DNA of 64,000 nt from Paraburkholderia mimosarum LMG 23256 = NBRC 106338 (GCF_000739815.1 NZ_BBJJ01000002.1:248001-312000), one strand, 5' to 3'. Shown: positions 19,902 through 29,171, counted from the stretch's first letter. The notes: generated from the sequence alone by a model not told the origin. Translations and numbers: made by a program.

Positions 19902-21011
19902 TCACACCGCAGCGGTGTCGCGCGCAGGGAGTACGGCGCGGCCGGGGCGGCTACAAGCAATTCGAAAGTTTAGCACGACGACAAGAAGCAGCAGGATCGC
20001 CGCGCCACCGTTGTGCGCCACTGCGACAGGCAGCGGCCACTGCAGCACGATGTTGGAAAGTCCTGTCAGGAACTGGATCAAAACAATAATGAGAACCCAG
20101 TTCGCCGGGCGTCGCAACGAGGCGTAGCGCCGCATGCGGAGCGCGAACCATACCAGATAAGCAATCACCGCGAATGCGAACGTGCGGTGCGTCCAGTGGA
20201 TCGCGACGAGCGCGTCCTGCGTGATCACGTCGCCGTTGCCGTCCATGCCGAGCGCGCGCCAGAGGTGGAAGCCGTGATGGAAATCCATCGGCGGAATCCA
20301 TGCGCCGTTGCAGGTCGGGAAGTCAGTGCAGGCGAGCACCGCGTAGTTCGTGCTGACCCAGCCGCCCAGCGCGATCTGCGCGACCAGCAGCCCGAGCGCC
20401 GCCAGCGCGGCCACGCGCCAGCGCGCGGCGTCGGGCTCGAACGCGGGCAGCGGCGTCATGCGCGCGGCGAGCCACGCGAGCGTGCCGAGCAGCGTGAGAC
20501 CGAGCAGCAGGTGTGTCGTGACGATGATGGGCTGCAGCTTCATCGTCACCGTCCAGGCGCCGAATACGCCTTGCACGAGGATCAGCCCGAGCAGCGCGGT
20601 GGGCCACCAGGGCGACACATGCAGCGGCAGGCGCTTGATACGCGCACGCCAGGCAATCGCCACTTGCGCAATGATCAGGACACCGATCGCCATGGCGAAA
20701 TAGCGGTGGATCATCTCGATCCACGCCTTCGTCATGCTCACGGGGCCGCTCGGCATGGCGAGATGCGCTGCGGCAATTTGCGCATGGGCGATGAACGGCG
20801 ACGACGTCCCATAGCACCCCGGCCAGTCCGGGCAACCGAGACCCGAATCGGTGAGACGCGTGAAGCCGCCGAACATCACGAGGTCGAGGGTCATGAATGT
20901 CGTGAGCCAGACGAGCTTGCGAAACTTGTTGTCGTCGGCCTTCACCCAGACCCATGACAGCGGCAGCAACGCGATGCACAGGCCGATCAGGGCCAGCTCC
21001 AGGATAAACAT
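19902..21011 (-). CDS. ctaA: Heme A synthase (COX15/CtaA family)
   Basis: A 369-residue multi-span membrane protein that oxidises the C8 methyl of heme O to formyl, giving heme A. Landmarks are GGFTRLTDSGLGCPDWPGCYG (family signature, about residues 48-68), the heme-ligand histidines in KAWIEMIHRYFAM and VTTHLLLG, then GGWVSTNYAVLACTDFPTCNG and VAIHWTHRTFA in the second half. It lies between the SCO-like gene and ctaB in the same direction, in line with coordinated heme A supply. Confidence 0.96.
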   Translation of the reverse strand: MFILELALIGLCIALLPLSWVWVKADDNKFRKLVWLTTFMTLDLVMFGGFTRLTDSGLGCPDWPGCYGTSSPFIAHAQIAAAHLAMPSGPVSMTKAWIEMIHRYFAMAIGVLIIAQVAIAWRARIKRLPLHVSPWWPTALLGLILVQGVFGAWTVTMKLQPIIVTTHLLLGLTLLGTLAWLAARMTPLPAFEPDAARWRVAALAALGLLVAQIALGGWVSTNYAVLACTDFPTCNGAWIPPMDFHHGFHLWRALGMDGNGDVITQDALVAIHWTHRTFAFAVIAYLVWFALRMRRYASLRRPANWVLIIVLIQFLTGLSNIVLQWPLPVAVAHNGGAAILLLLVVVLNFRIACSRPGRAVLPARDTAAV

Positions 21012-21047
21012 CTCTCTACTCTTTCTGTCAGATTCGCGCTGCGCACC

Positions 21048-21701
21048 TTAACCGATGCGCGACCACTTGAGGAGTTTAGTGACGTCCTGTTTGATTTTCG
21101 ACGGATCGGCATTCGCGGGGAACCGCATCATCAGATTGCCGTTCGGATCGATCAGGTAGATGTGATCGGTGTCTTTCGTCGCATCCGTTGCGGGCAGCCA
21201 CGCCGCGACCGCACCAGGATCGGCGCGCAGCATGCGCGTATCCGCGTAGGCGCCCTTGATCTTCGCGGGAACGCTCGCGTCGTCGGTGCGCAGCCAGACC
21301 GTGACGATGCGCTCGCGCTCCGGCCCCTGCGTCGCTCGCACCTGGCGCATGAAATAGAGCTTCGTCGCGCAAGCTTCACCGCAGGCTCCGCTGTCGACCG
21401 ACACCATCAGCCAGCGCCCGCGCAGCGAGGCGAGCGGCACTTCGTGGCCGTCGTCGCCCGTCACCGTGAGCGCGTCCGGAATGGGCCGCTGCGGCTCGAT
21501 CAGCGCGCCGTAACTCGTCGTGCCGCCCTTGGGCTTGATCACGTAGTACGTGAAGTACGAAAGCACGATGGGCGCGCCGCAGATCAGCACGATCAGAAGG
21601 AGTATCCAGCGGCCGCGCCGCCGCGAGCCTTTCGGGCCCTGGGCGGCATGCGGGCCGGCCTTCTGCGCGACCTGGGGAGAACGGGGGGATTGCGTCGACA
21701 C
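21048..21701 (-). CDS. Membrane-anchored SCO/thioredoxin-like cytochrome oxidase assembly protein
   Basis: A 217-residue protein with a basic N-terminus, one transmembrane helix (WILLLIVLICGAPIVLSYF, about residues 32-50) and a periplasmic domain. That domain contains SGACGEACATKLYFMRQVR, a CxxxC pair in the position of the SCO copper site, and YLIDPNGNLMMRFP near the end. Homologues in this position of Burkholderia cox clusters are usually annotated loosely as cytochrome oxidase subunit or assembly protein. A second SCO-type protein is encoded at the end of the same cluster. A redox or copper-handling role is inferred. Confidence 0.75.
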   Translation of the reverse strand: MSTQSPRSPQVAQKAGPHAAQGPKGSRRRGRWILLLIVLICGAPIVLSYFTYYVIKPKGGTTSYGALIEPQRPIPDALTVTGDDGHEVPLASLRGRWLMVSVDSGACGEACATKLYFMRQVRATQGPERERIVTVWLRTDDASVPAKIKGAYADTRMLRADPGAVAAWLPATDATKDTDHIYLIDPNGNLMMRFPANADPSKIKQDVTKLLKWSRIG

Positions 21702-21804
21702 TCTCGTGGAACCTCACATCTGTCGCTTTCGGTTGTTCATGAACTGCATCAGCAGCGCCGATTTCTGGGTATGTCCGGATGAAATCGGTTCGTCCGACGA
21801 ATCA

Positions 21805-22587
21805 TCAGGCGTCCTTCGCGCTGCCTTCTTTTTCCCGGCCGGGATTATCGACGCGCGCTTCGGCTTCGCCTTCGCCGCGCGCTTTTGTCGCAGCCTTGCG
21901 GGCCGCAAAAAGACCGAACCCGAGCGCCGCGAGGGCCATGCCCCACCACTGGAGCATGTAGCCGTAGTTGCGCTCGACGTCGGTATCCGGCACGGGCCAG
22001 TCGCGCACTAGGCCGTCCTTGAAGGACGGCACGAAGCCGGTTTGCTGGATCACGAACGGTTGCAGCGGCAACCCGGTTTCCGCTGCATAGGAAGCGACGC
22101 CGAGATTCTGCCGTATCTTCTGATGCGCTGCAGAGCCGCCCGCACCGAGTTCGAATGCGCGCGAAGCGTTCGCGCGCGCAATGCCCACCACTTCGACGGG
22201 TCCCGGCGGCGTGACGTAGGGCGCGATCGCGGTGCGGTCCGCGATGTTGCGCGGCAGCCAGCCGCGATTGACGAGCACGTACCCGCCGCCTTCGAGTTTA
22301 AGCGGCATGACGACATAAAAGCCCGGTTGATCGTTATACGGACGATTGTCGAGATACACCACGCGCTCGGGCACAAAGGTGCCCTTGGCACGCACGCGGT
22401 GGAACTCGATGTCCTTCAGCGCGAGCGGCGTGGCGCCGACCGTTTGCGGCGTGGACGATTCGTATTGCGTGATCTGCGCCTGCAGCACCTCCTTCTGATG
22501 CGCGCGATCGCGCTGCCAGAAGCCGAGCCGGATCGTGACGGCCATCACGATCAGGATCAGCAATGCGGGGACGAGCCGGATCTTCAT
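21805..22587 (-). CDS. SURF1-family oxidase assembly protein
   Basis: A 260-residue protein with transmembrane helices at both ends (residues about 5-22, and near 214-232 after YGYMLQWW), the usual SURF1 topology with a periplasmic loop. The signature elements GFWQRDRAHQK, GTFVPERVVYLDNRPYND and GYVLVNRGWLPR are present. SURF1 aids heme a insertion into CtaD. It ends in a Lys/Glu-rich tail. It lies between ctaE and the SCO-like gene; the small twin-membrane-segment gene at 22693 lies on the other strand beside it. Confidence 0.93.
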   Translation of the reverse strand: MKIRLVPALLILIVMAVTIRLGFWQRDRAHQKEVLQAQITQYESSTPQTVGATPLALKDIEFHRVRAKGTFVPERVVYLDNRPYNDQPGFYVVMPLKLEGGGYVLVNRGWLPRNIADRTAIAPYVTPPGPVEVVGIARANASRAFELGAGGSAAHQKIRQNLGVASYAAETGLPLQPFVIQQTGFVPSFKDGLVRDWPVPDTDVERNYGYMLQWWGMALAALGFGLFAARKAATKARGEGEAEARVDNPGREKEGSAKDA

Positions 22588-22692
22588 GGGGCACGTCCGA
22601 TGCGAGCCTGGCGGCGGATCGAACCCCGCGCGACGCAGCGCGGTGCGATAATGAGACAGACGTTTTCAGGCATGCCAAATTCCGTGAACTTC

Positions 22693-22902
22693 ATGCACAT
22701 ACTGGTCCCCGTCGCGTTCGCGCTGATCATCGCGAGCATGATCTCGGCGCTCTACTTCATGATGCACGACCGGGGCCGCACCAAGCGGATGGTCTGGTCG
22801 CTCGCCACGCGCGTGGGCCTTTCCATTTCGCTCTTTCTCTTCATCCTGTTCGCGCACTGGATGGGCTGGATCCAGTCCACCGGGATTCCTTACGGCCGCT
22901 GA
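22693..22902 (+). CDS. Twin-transmembrane protein (DUF2909 family)
   Basis: A protein of about 69 residues with two predicted helices (HILVPVAFALIIASMISALY and VGLSISLFLFILFAHWMGWI) joined by a basic loop MMHDRGRTKRMV. This layout and the MGWIQS ending are typical of DUF2909. It is the only plus-strand gene within the cox cluster. Starts at 22672 or a GTG at 22684 are possible; none has a clear Shine-Dalgarno sequence. Its function is unknown, and an oxidase-related role is only suggested by position. Confidence 0.8.
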   Translation: MHILVPVAFALIIASMISALYFMMHDRGRTKRMVWSLATRVGLSISLFLFILFAHWMGWIQSTGIPYGR

Positions 22903-23025
22903 GCGCAGCGCCAAAAGTCACCGCATCGCGCAAAACACAAGGCGCCGCGTCGACGAGGTCGGGCGGCGCCTTGCTTCGTTCCGGTTCTCCTTTCTTGCGC
23001 CGCGAAAAATGCGGCGCGCGAGGCG

Positions 23026-23883
23026 TCACAGCCAGTACACGACGACGTAGAGGCCGAGCCAGACCACATCGACGAAGTGCCAGTACCACGCCGCGCCCTC
23101 GAAGGCGAAGTGATGGTCGGCGGTGAAGTGGCCGCGAATGAGCCGGATCATCACGACAGTCAGCATCGTGCCGCCCAGGAACACGTGGAAGCCGTGAAAG
23201 CCCGTGAGCAGGAAGAACGTCGAGCCATAGATGCCCGAAGCCAGCGTGAGGTTCAGTTCGCCATACGCATGGATATATTCGAACGCCTGCAGGAAAAGGA
23301 AGCACACGCCCAGCACGATCGTCGCGGCGAGCCAGGCGATGGCCTTGGTGCGATGATTGTCGCGCAGCGCGTGGTGCGAGACCGTGAGCGTCGCGCCTGA
23401 CGAAAGCAGCAGCGCCGTGTTGATGGTCGGTACGGGCCACGGCGTCATCGAGCGGAAATGCGATACGAGTGCTGCCGGGCCGGTGTTCGGCCACACCGCC
23501 GAGAAGTCCGGCCAGATGAGCTTGTAGTCAAGGCTGCCGAGCTGGTGCAGAGCGATCGCGCGCGCGTAGAACAGCGCGCCGAAGAACGCGCCGAAGAACA
23601 TAACCTCGGAGAAGATGAACCAGCTCATGCTCCAGCGGTACGACACGTCGACGCGCTTGCCGTACATGCCGCCTTCGGACTCGGCGATGGCGTCGCCGAA
23701 CCAGTGCCACAGTGTGAAGAGCAGCCATAGCAGGCCGACGAGCACGCCGATCGGCCCCCACGACTCGCCGTTGATCCACGACGCGAGCGACGCGAGCATG
23801 ATCAGCAGACCGATGGACGCGCTGATCGGATGCCGCGACGGGTGCGGTACGAAGTAGTACGGGCTATCGTTTTGGCCGCTCAT
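23026..23883 (-). CDS. ctaE: Cytochrome c oxidase subunit III
   Basis: Subunit III of the aa3 oxidase stabilises CtaD and its proton uptake. The 285-residue protein has seven predicted helices. Its landmarks are YYFVPHPSRHPI at the start, the conserved WFIFSEVMFFGAFFGALFYA (about 88-107), QAFEYIHAYG and the closing HFVDVVWLGLYVVVYW. It is downstream of ctaC, ctaD and ctaG in the same direction. Confidence 0.97.
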   Translation of the reverse strand: MSGQNDSPYYFVPHPSRHPISASIGLLIMLASLASWINGESWGPIGVLVGLLWLLFTLWHWFGDAIAESEGGMYGKRVDVSYRWSMSWFIFSEVMFFGAFFGALFYARAIALHQLGSLDYKLIWPDFSAVWPNTGPAALVSHFRSMTPWPVPTINTALLLSSGATLTVSHHALRDNHRTKAIAWLAATIVLGVCFLFLQAFEYIHAYGELNLTLASGIYGSTFFLLTGFHGFHVFLGGTMLTVVMIRLIRGHFTADHHFAFEGAAWYWHFVDVVWLGLYVVVYWL

Positions 23884-23983
23884 GCCTCTTTCTCCAGTTT
23901 CCAGTTGCGCCGGACGCCGCCGGCTGCATTGACTCGAGTGTGTCCTCGTTATTCACTGCTTCGCGCGCGAGATTGCACACGCT

Positions 23984-24205
23984 TCATCCCACCACCGCGT
24001 GCACGATCAACAGCAGCACGACGATGAACAGCACCGCGCCAACGATTCCCGCGATGATCAATTGCGCGGGATGCAGGTTCGCGGCGTCGGCTTCGAGGTC
24101 GGCGCGCTTGCGCACGCCGAGGAAGGACCAAGCCACCGCCTTCATCACTTGCAGGATGCCGCCTTTCTTCCTGGCCGGCCCTGCTCCGCCGCCTTCGTCG
24201 CTCAT
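23984..24205 (-). CDS. DUF2970 small membrane protein
   Basis: A 73-residue protein with a hydrophilic glycine/lysine-rich start, the family segment LQVMKAVAWSFLGVRKRAD, and one C-terminal helix (LIIAGIVGAVLFIVVLLLIV). DUF2970 proteins are found between ctaG and ctaE in betaproteobacteria. ATG at 24205 with GAGG ten bases upstream is preferred over an upstream in-frame ATG at 24259 that would overlap nearly all of the ctaG gap. The role is unknown, probably oxidase assembly. Confidence 0.85.
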   Translation of the reverse strand: MSDEGGGAGPARKKGGILQVMKAVAWSFLGVRKRADLEADAANLHPAQLIIAGIVGAVLFIVVLLLIVHAVVG

Positions 24206-24266
24206 GCGCCATTCGCCTCTTGAGCCTCTTGCGCTCGTTGGTCCCGTCGATCTCGCCACCCGTGCC

Positions 24267-24845
24267 TCATGCGCCCGCCGGCTGCTTCGGCGGCGGCGGC
24301 ACGGCCGGCTTGTTCAACTCGAAGAACGTGTACGACAGCGTGATCGTCTTCACGTCCTTCGGCAGCTTCGGATCGATCACGAATACCACCGGCATGCGCT
24401 TCGTCTCGTTCGCCTTCAAGGTTTGCTGCGTGAAACAGAAGCACTCGATCTTGCGGAAGTACTCCGTTGCCTGCTTCGGCGCGTAGCTCGGAATGGCCTG
24501 CGCGTCGATCGTGCGTCCTTCGTTGTTCGAAATGTCGTACATCACCGTCATGACTTCGCCCGGATGCACGTCGAGGCTCGTCTGTTCCGGCTTGAAGCCG
24601 AGCAGCCCGCGCGCATTCGCGTCGAACTCCACCGAGACCGTACGCGTCATGTCCACCTGCGTGTTGCGCGCCTCGCGCTCCGTGGCGTCGCGCTGCACGA
24701 GGTTGTTGATCCCGGTGACCTGGCAGATCGCGCGATACATCGGCACCAGCGCGAAGCCGAAGCCGAACATCAGCAACGCCACGACGACGAGCTTGACGAG
24801 CATCGACCGGTTGATTGCGCGATCACTTCGAGCTTGCGTGGACAT
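24267..24845 (-). CDS. ctaG: Cytochrome c oxidase assembly protein CtaG/Cox11
   Basis: It inserts copper into the CuB site of CtaD. The 192-residue protein has one N-terminal helix (LVKLVVVALLMFGFGFALVP) followed by MYRAICQVTGINN and a periplasmic immunoglobulin-like domain with the copper motif KIECFCFTQQ. The ATG at 24845 has GAGGAAG upstream, which favours it over an ATG at 24875. The proline-rich tail is typical. Confidence 0.95.
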   Translation of the reverse strand: MSTQARSDRAINRSMLVKLVVVALLMFGFGFALVPMYRAICQVTGINNLVQRDATEREARNTQVDMTRTVSVEFDANARGLLGFKPEQTSLDVHPGEVMTVMYDISNNEGRTIDAQAIPSYAPKQATEYFRKIECFCFTQQTLKANETKRMPVVFVIDPKLPKDVKTITLSYTFFELNKPAVPPPPKQPAGA

Positions 24846-24884
24846 CGAACTTCCTCGAACGGTCTGCCGGCACACGCCTTGGCG

Positions 24885-25025
24885 TCAGTGGCCGGGGAAA
24901 TACACCTGCTTGACGACGGCAGCCACAAAGAATCCGACTACGACCGCCAGCAAAACGAGGCCGAGCCGCAGATTGCCCGCGCGGATCTGCGCAGGCGTGC
25001 GTCTTTTTTGTGGATCCCGGGTCAT
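24885..25025 (-). CDS. Cytochrome oxidase small assembly protein
   Basis: A 46-residue frame on the minus strand: a basic start (MTRDPQKRRTPAQIRAGNLR) followed by one transmembrane helix (LGLVLLAVVVGFFVAAVV) and KQVYFPGH. Small proteins with this KRRTPAQIRAGN motif lie between ctaD and ctaG in Burkholderia relatives. An in-frame ATG at 25061 would add twelve residues; neither start has a strong Shine-Dalgarno sequence. It is 134 bases downstream of ctaD and 39 bases upstream of ctaG, so it is part of the cluster. Confidence 0.75.
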   Translation of the reverse strand: MTRDPQKRRTPAQIRAGNLRLGLVLLAVVVGFFVAAVVKQVYFPGH

Positions 25026-25158
25026 GCGTTCAGCGCGGTTGGCCGCGGCTTCTCCTTGCATCGTGAATCACCCTTCGTGCCTCTCGCGCATCGGTCGATA
25101 AAGACTGCGACTTCGCTCGCGTCCGGCTGCCCGCAGCCGGACGCTACGACTCAACGGC

Positions 25159-26772
25159 TCATTCGACCGTCGGCGGATTCTCGAACGTATGGAACGGGGC
25201 CGGGCTCGGCACGGTCCACTCGAGGCCCGTCGCGCCGTCCCACGGCTTGTCGCTGGCCTTCTCCAGTTCGCCGCCGCCGCGATAGGCGGGCAGCGCCACG
25301 GCAAACAGGAAGTACACCTGAGAAAGCCCGAAGCCGAAGGCGCCGATCGAGATCACCTGGTTCCAGTCGGTGAACTGGGCCGGATAGTCGGCATAGCGGC
25401 GCGGCATGCCGGCGAGGCCGACGAAGTGCATCGGCAGGAACGCGAGGTTGAAGAAGATGAGCGAGCACCAGAAGTGGATCTTGCCGCGCATCTCGTTGTA
25501 CATCCAGCCGGTCCATTTGGGTGACCAGTAATACCACCCGGCGAATAGCGCGAACAACGACCCCGCCACCAGCACGTAGTGGAAATGCGCCACCACGAAG
25601 TAAGTGCCGTGGTACTGGATGTCGAGGGGCGCCATCGCGAGCATCAGGCCCGAGAGACCGCCGAACGTGAACACGATGAGGAAGCCCACCGCGAACAGCA
25701 TCGGCGTTTCGAAGCTGAGCGAGCCGCGCCACATCGTGGCGACCCAGTTGAACACCTTCACGCCCGTGGGCACGGCGATGAGCATGGTCGCGTACATGAA
25801 GAACAGTTGTCCCGTGACCGGCATGCCGGTCGCGAACATGTGGTGCGCCCAGACCATGAACGAGAGAATCGCGATCGAAGCGGTGGCGTACACCATCGAG
25901 CTATAGCCGAACAGCGGCTTGCGCGAGAACGCCGGGATCACCTGCGAAACGATCCCGAACGCGGGCAAGATCATGATGTAGACCTCGGGGTGCCCGAAGA
26001 ACCAGAAGATGTGCTGGTACATGACGGGGTCGCCGCCGCCCGCCGCGTTGAAGAAGCTCGTGCCGAAGTGGCGGTCGAACAGCACCATCGTGATCGCGCC
26101 CGCGAGAACCGGCATCACGGCGATCAGCAGATACGCGGTGATGAGCCACGTCCACACGAACATCGGCATCTTCATGAGCGTCATGCCCGGCGCGCGCAGG
26201 TTCAGGATCGTCACGACGATGTTGATGCCGCCCATGATCGACGAAGCGCCCATGATGTGCACCGCGAAGATCGCCAGGTCCATGCCTGGACCCATCTGCG
26301 TGGAGAGCGGCGCGTACAGCGTCCAGCCCGCGGCGGTCGCGCCGCCCGGCGAGAAGAACGAGCCGACCAGCAGACACGCGGCGGCCGGCAGCAGCCAGAA
26401 GCTGAAGTTGTTCATGCGCGCGAACGCCATGTCCGAGGCGCCGATCTGCAGCGGGATCATCCAGTTCGCGAAGCCCACGAAGGCCGGCATGATCGCGCCG
26501 AACACCATGATGAGGCCGTGCATCGTGGTGAGCTGGTTGAAGAACTCGGGGCGCATGATCTGCATGCCCGGCTCGAACAGCTCCGCGCGAATCGCGAGCG
26601 CCATGACGCCGCCCGAGAGGAACATCACGAACGAGAACAGCAGATACAGCGTTCCGATGTCCTTGTGGTTCGTCGCCAGCAGCCAGCGCCGCCAGCCGTG
26701 AGGCGTGGCGTGCGCGTGATCGCCGTGCACGTGGCCGTGCCCCCCAGCTACATCGTGTCCGATGCTAGACAT
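25159..26772 (-). CDS. ctaD: Cytochrome c oxidase subunit I
   Basis: The catalytic subunit of the aa3 oxidase, holding heme a and the heme a3-CuB centre. The 537-residue protein begins with a histidine-rich tail (residues 6-25), which is unusual in appearance but not in a functional site. TMHGLIMVFG (about 83-92) carries a heme a ligand. HPEVY at 261-265 supplies the CuB His and the cross-linked Tyr265, and HMFATGMPV and HFHYVLV follow. AGGAG lies seven bases before the ATG at 26772; an in-frame ATG at 26826 lacks a comparable signal. Confidence 0.97.
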   Translation of the reverse strand: MSSIGHDVAGGHGHVHGDHAHATPHGWRRWLLATNHKDIGTLYLLFSFVMFLSGGVMALAIRAELFEPGMQIMRPEFFNQLTTMHGLIMVFGAIMPAFVGFANWMIPLQIGASDMAFARMNNFSFWLLPAAACLLVGSFFSPGGATAAGWTLYAPLSTQMGPGMDLAIFAVHIMGASSIMGGINIVVTILNLRAPGMTLMKMPMFVWTWLITAYLLIAVMPVLAGAITMVLFDRHFGTSFFNAAGGGDPVMYQHIFWFFGHPEVYIMILPAFGIVSQVIPAFSRKPLFGYSSMVYATASIAILSFMVWAHHMFATGMPVTGQLFFMYATMLIAVPTGVKVFNWVATMWRGSLSFETPMLFAVGFLIVFTFGGLSGLMLAMAPLDIQYHGTYFVVAHFHYVLVAGSLFALFAGWYYWSPKWTGWMYNEMRGKIHFWCSLIFFNLAFLPMHFVGLAGMPRRYADYPAQFTDWNQVISIGAFGFGLSQVYFLFAVALPAYRGGGELEKASDKPWDGATGLEWTVPSPAPFHTFENPPTVE

Positions 26773-26956
26773 GACTATCTCCTGTCGGTCCGGTGCCGGC
26801 GCTGTCGCGCCTGACTCCTGCCCCATGCAATTGAGTTGCGGAAGCGAATTGCCTTTGCGTCTCTTGCTGCGGCGTTTGCCTGCTTTGTTATGTGCTCGCG
26901 CAGCGCTTGTCCTGCGTTTCTTGCTGCTTGCCGTACTTGCGCCCGGCCCTGGCCCT

Positions 26957-28582
26957 TCAGGCCGCCGTGCCGATCTCCACCCGGCGCGCTTCCTTCGCGT
27001 TCGCGCCGCCCGTGATCGTTTCCGGCTTCTTCAGAATGATGTGGTCTTCGGCGATACCGGCCGCCTTCATTGCGTCGCGCACCGCTTGCGCACGGCGCTT
27101 CGCGAGGTCGGCGTTCGTGCTGGCGTTGCCGCTCGAATCGGTGTAGCCCGAGAGCGTGAACTTCGCATCGGGGTGTGCCTTCGCGTAATCGGCGGCGGCC
27201 TGGATGGCGTCCTTCGCGTCGGCGGGCAGCGTGCTCTTGCCCACTTCGAAGTAGACGCTCGCCGGCAGCGCCGCCGTGGTCTGCGCCGCGCCGGAACCCT
27301 GCTCGGCGCCGCTTGCCGCGGTCGTGCCGCTCGCCGCACTCGCTTCGGTGGCACCGCTTGCCGCGCCGGCCTCTGCCGCGCCGCTCGCCGCGCCCGCTGC
27401 GGCGGTGTGATCGCCGCCCTCGGGCATCTTGCCGTTGCGCGCGTCGGTGACCTGGCGCGGCTGCAGCACGTCGCCCGTATGGTTGCCCCACGAGTTGCGC
27501 TCGAACGTGATGACCGAGGCGATCTCGACGTCGTTGAGCGTGGGCGCCCACGAGGGCATGGCGTTCTTGCCCTGCAGGACGATGCTCACGTGCTGGGCGA
27601 GCGGGCCGTTGGCGACCTTGCTGCCGTCGAGCGCCGGGAACGCGCCCGCGCCCTTGCCGGTGGGCTGGTGGCAGACCGCGCAGGTCGACGTGTACACCTT
27701 CTCGCCACGCTCCTTCAGCTCGGCCAGCGTGTAGGTCTTGTTCGGGTCGTCGTTGGCGGCGGCCATCTTCGCCTTTTGCGTCTGCACCCACTTCGCGTAG
27801 TCGTCGTCGGACAGCACTTCGACCACGACGGGCATGAATGCGTGCTCCTTGCCGCACAGCTCCGTGCAGAAGCCGCGATAGGTGCCGACCTTGTCGGCCT
27901 TGAACCAGGTGTCGCGCACGAAGCCCGGAATCGCGTCCTGCTTCACGCCGAACGCGGGCACGTACCACGAGTGCACGACGTCGTTGGCCGTGGTGATGAT
28001 GCGGATCTTCTTGTTGACCGGCACGACGAGCGGGTTGTCGACTTCCTGGAGATACGTATCCGTGATCGGCACACGGTTGTTCACCTCGGAGCGCGGCGTG
28101 CTCAGCGTGGAGAGGAAGTTGATGCCCTCGCCCGGCCCCTTCACGTAGTCATAGCCCCACTTCCACTGGTAGCCGGTGACCTTCACGGTGAGGTCGGCGT
28201 TGGACGTGTCCTTCATCGCGACGACGGCCTTGGTGGCGGGCAGCGCCATCAGCACGACGATGATGAACGGCACCACCGTCCAGATGATCTCGACCGTGGT
28301 GCTTTCATGGAAATGGGCGGCCTTGTGGCCCTTCGATTTGCGGTGCGCGTAGATCGAATAGAACATGACGCCGAACACACCGATGAAGATCACGGTGCAT
28401 AGAAGCAGCATCATCATGTGGAGGCTGTAAAGCTCTGAGGCGATGCGCGTGACGGGCGGCTGGAAATTGATCTCGTTCACCGCAGGACCGCCGGGGCTGT
28501 CTCCGACTGCGAGTGCCGCGCCGGCGACGAGGAATCCGCTGCACGCCAGCACCCCCTGGAGGGCTCGCTTGATTGTTTTCAT
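26957..28582 (-). CDS. ctaC: Cytochrome c oxidase subunit II with fused cytochrome c and OmpA-like domains
   Basis: Subunit II accepts electrons from cytochrome c. The 541-residue protein is far longer than a plain subunit II. It has a signal peptide (residues 1-26), two helices, then the CuA domain with His204 and FCTELCGKEH (Cys239, Cys243, His247) and Met250. A cytochrome c domain follows with CAVCH at 301-305. After an Ala/Ser/Gly-rich linker (about 392-440) comes an OmpA-like domain (443-537) with GYTDSSGNAS and LAKRRAQAV, including Asp482 and Arg497 in the positions that bind peptidoglycan in OmpA proteins. AAGGA precedes the ATG at 28582. Confidence 0.95.
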   Translation of the reverse strand: MKTIKRALQGVLACSGFLVAGAALAVGDSPGGPAVNEINFQPPVTRIASELYSLHMMMLLLCTVIFIGVFGVMFYSIYAHRKSKGHKAAHFHESTTVEIIWTVVPFIIVVLMALPATKAVVAMKDTSNADLTVKVTGYQWKWGYDYVKGPGEGINFLSTLSTPRSEVNNRVPITDTYLQEVDNPLVVPVNKKIRIITTANDVVHSWYVPAFGVKQDAIPGFVRDTWFKADKVGTYRGFCTELCGKEHAFMPVVVEVLSDDDYAKWVQTQKAKMAAANDDPNKTYTLAELKERGEKVYTSTCAVCHQPTGKGAGAFPALDGSKVANGPLAQHVSIVLQGKNAMPSWAPTLNDVEIASVITFERNSWGNHTGDVLQPRQVTDARNGKMPEGGDHTAAAGAASGAAEAGAASGATEASAASGTTAASGAEQGSGAAQTTAALPASVYFEVGKSTLPADAKDAIQAAADYAKAHPDAKFTLSGYTDSSGNASTNADLAKRRAQAVRDAMKAAGIAEDHIILKKPETITGGANAKEARRVEIGTAA

Positions 28583-28694
28583 AGCTTCCTTACCCATAAT
28601 TTCCATTCAAACCCTCGACCCCGCAGGAAGGTTTTGCAACCAGGGCGCCCCCTGGGACGCTCACGCCGCGCCGGCCGTGCTCACGCGCCGCGCA

Positions 28695-29171
28695 TCAAGC
28701 CGCGCGCGCAAGCCAGATGCGCAGTTCCCGCGCGAACTGCGCACGCCGATATTGCGGCAGATGCAACCCGACAGCGACCGCCTGGCCGCGGGACACGAGA
28801 CGCACCGGGTCGCGTGGGGTCGCGCCCGGCTCGACCCGGACCCAGCGGGGATTGAATTCGAACTGCACGAGCGCGTTGGCGCTCATCTGTTCGATCACCA
28901 GCCGGTTCGGATAAAGCCTGATACGTTCGTAATCGACAGCATGGCGCGCATGAATGACAAAAGCGCCGCCTACTACCAACAGATCGATACCGGTAAACGG
29001 CAAAACCAGCCAGGCGCCGTGGATCAACAACAGAACGGCGATCGCGATGGAAACCAGCGCCAGCGACACATAGAAGAACACGAATTGCCTGGGCGAAACC
29101 GAACAGTTGCGCTTCATGGTCCAGTCCTGCAGGACCGGCTCCGCACTCGCCAGCAGATCAGACGCCTGCAT
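28695..29171 (-). CDS. DUF2244 membrane protein
   Basis: A 158-residue protein with two adjacent helices (FVFFYVSLALVSIAIAVLLLI and LVLPFTGIDLLVVGGAFVI) and a cytosolic C-terminal part (ERIRLYPNRLVIEQ, RLVSRGQAVAVGLHLP), typical of DUF2244. It stands 112 bases upstream of ctaC and directly downstream of the promoter at 29294-29322, so it is the first gene of the cox cluster. The ATG at 29171 is preceded by GGGGGGAAG. Its function is unknown; the context suggests an oxidase-related role. Confidence 0.88.
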   Translation of the reverse strand: MQASDLLASAEPVLQDWTMKRNCSVSPRQFVFFYVSLALVSIAIAVLLLIHGAWLVLPFTGIDLLVVGGAFVIHARHAVDYERIRLYPNRLVIEQMSANALVQFEFNPRWVRVEPGATPRDPVRLVSRGQAVAVGLHLPQYRRAQFARELRIWLARAA

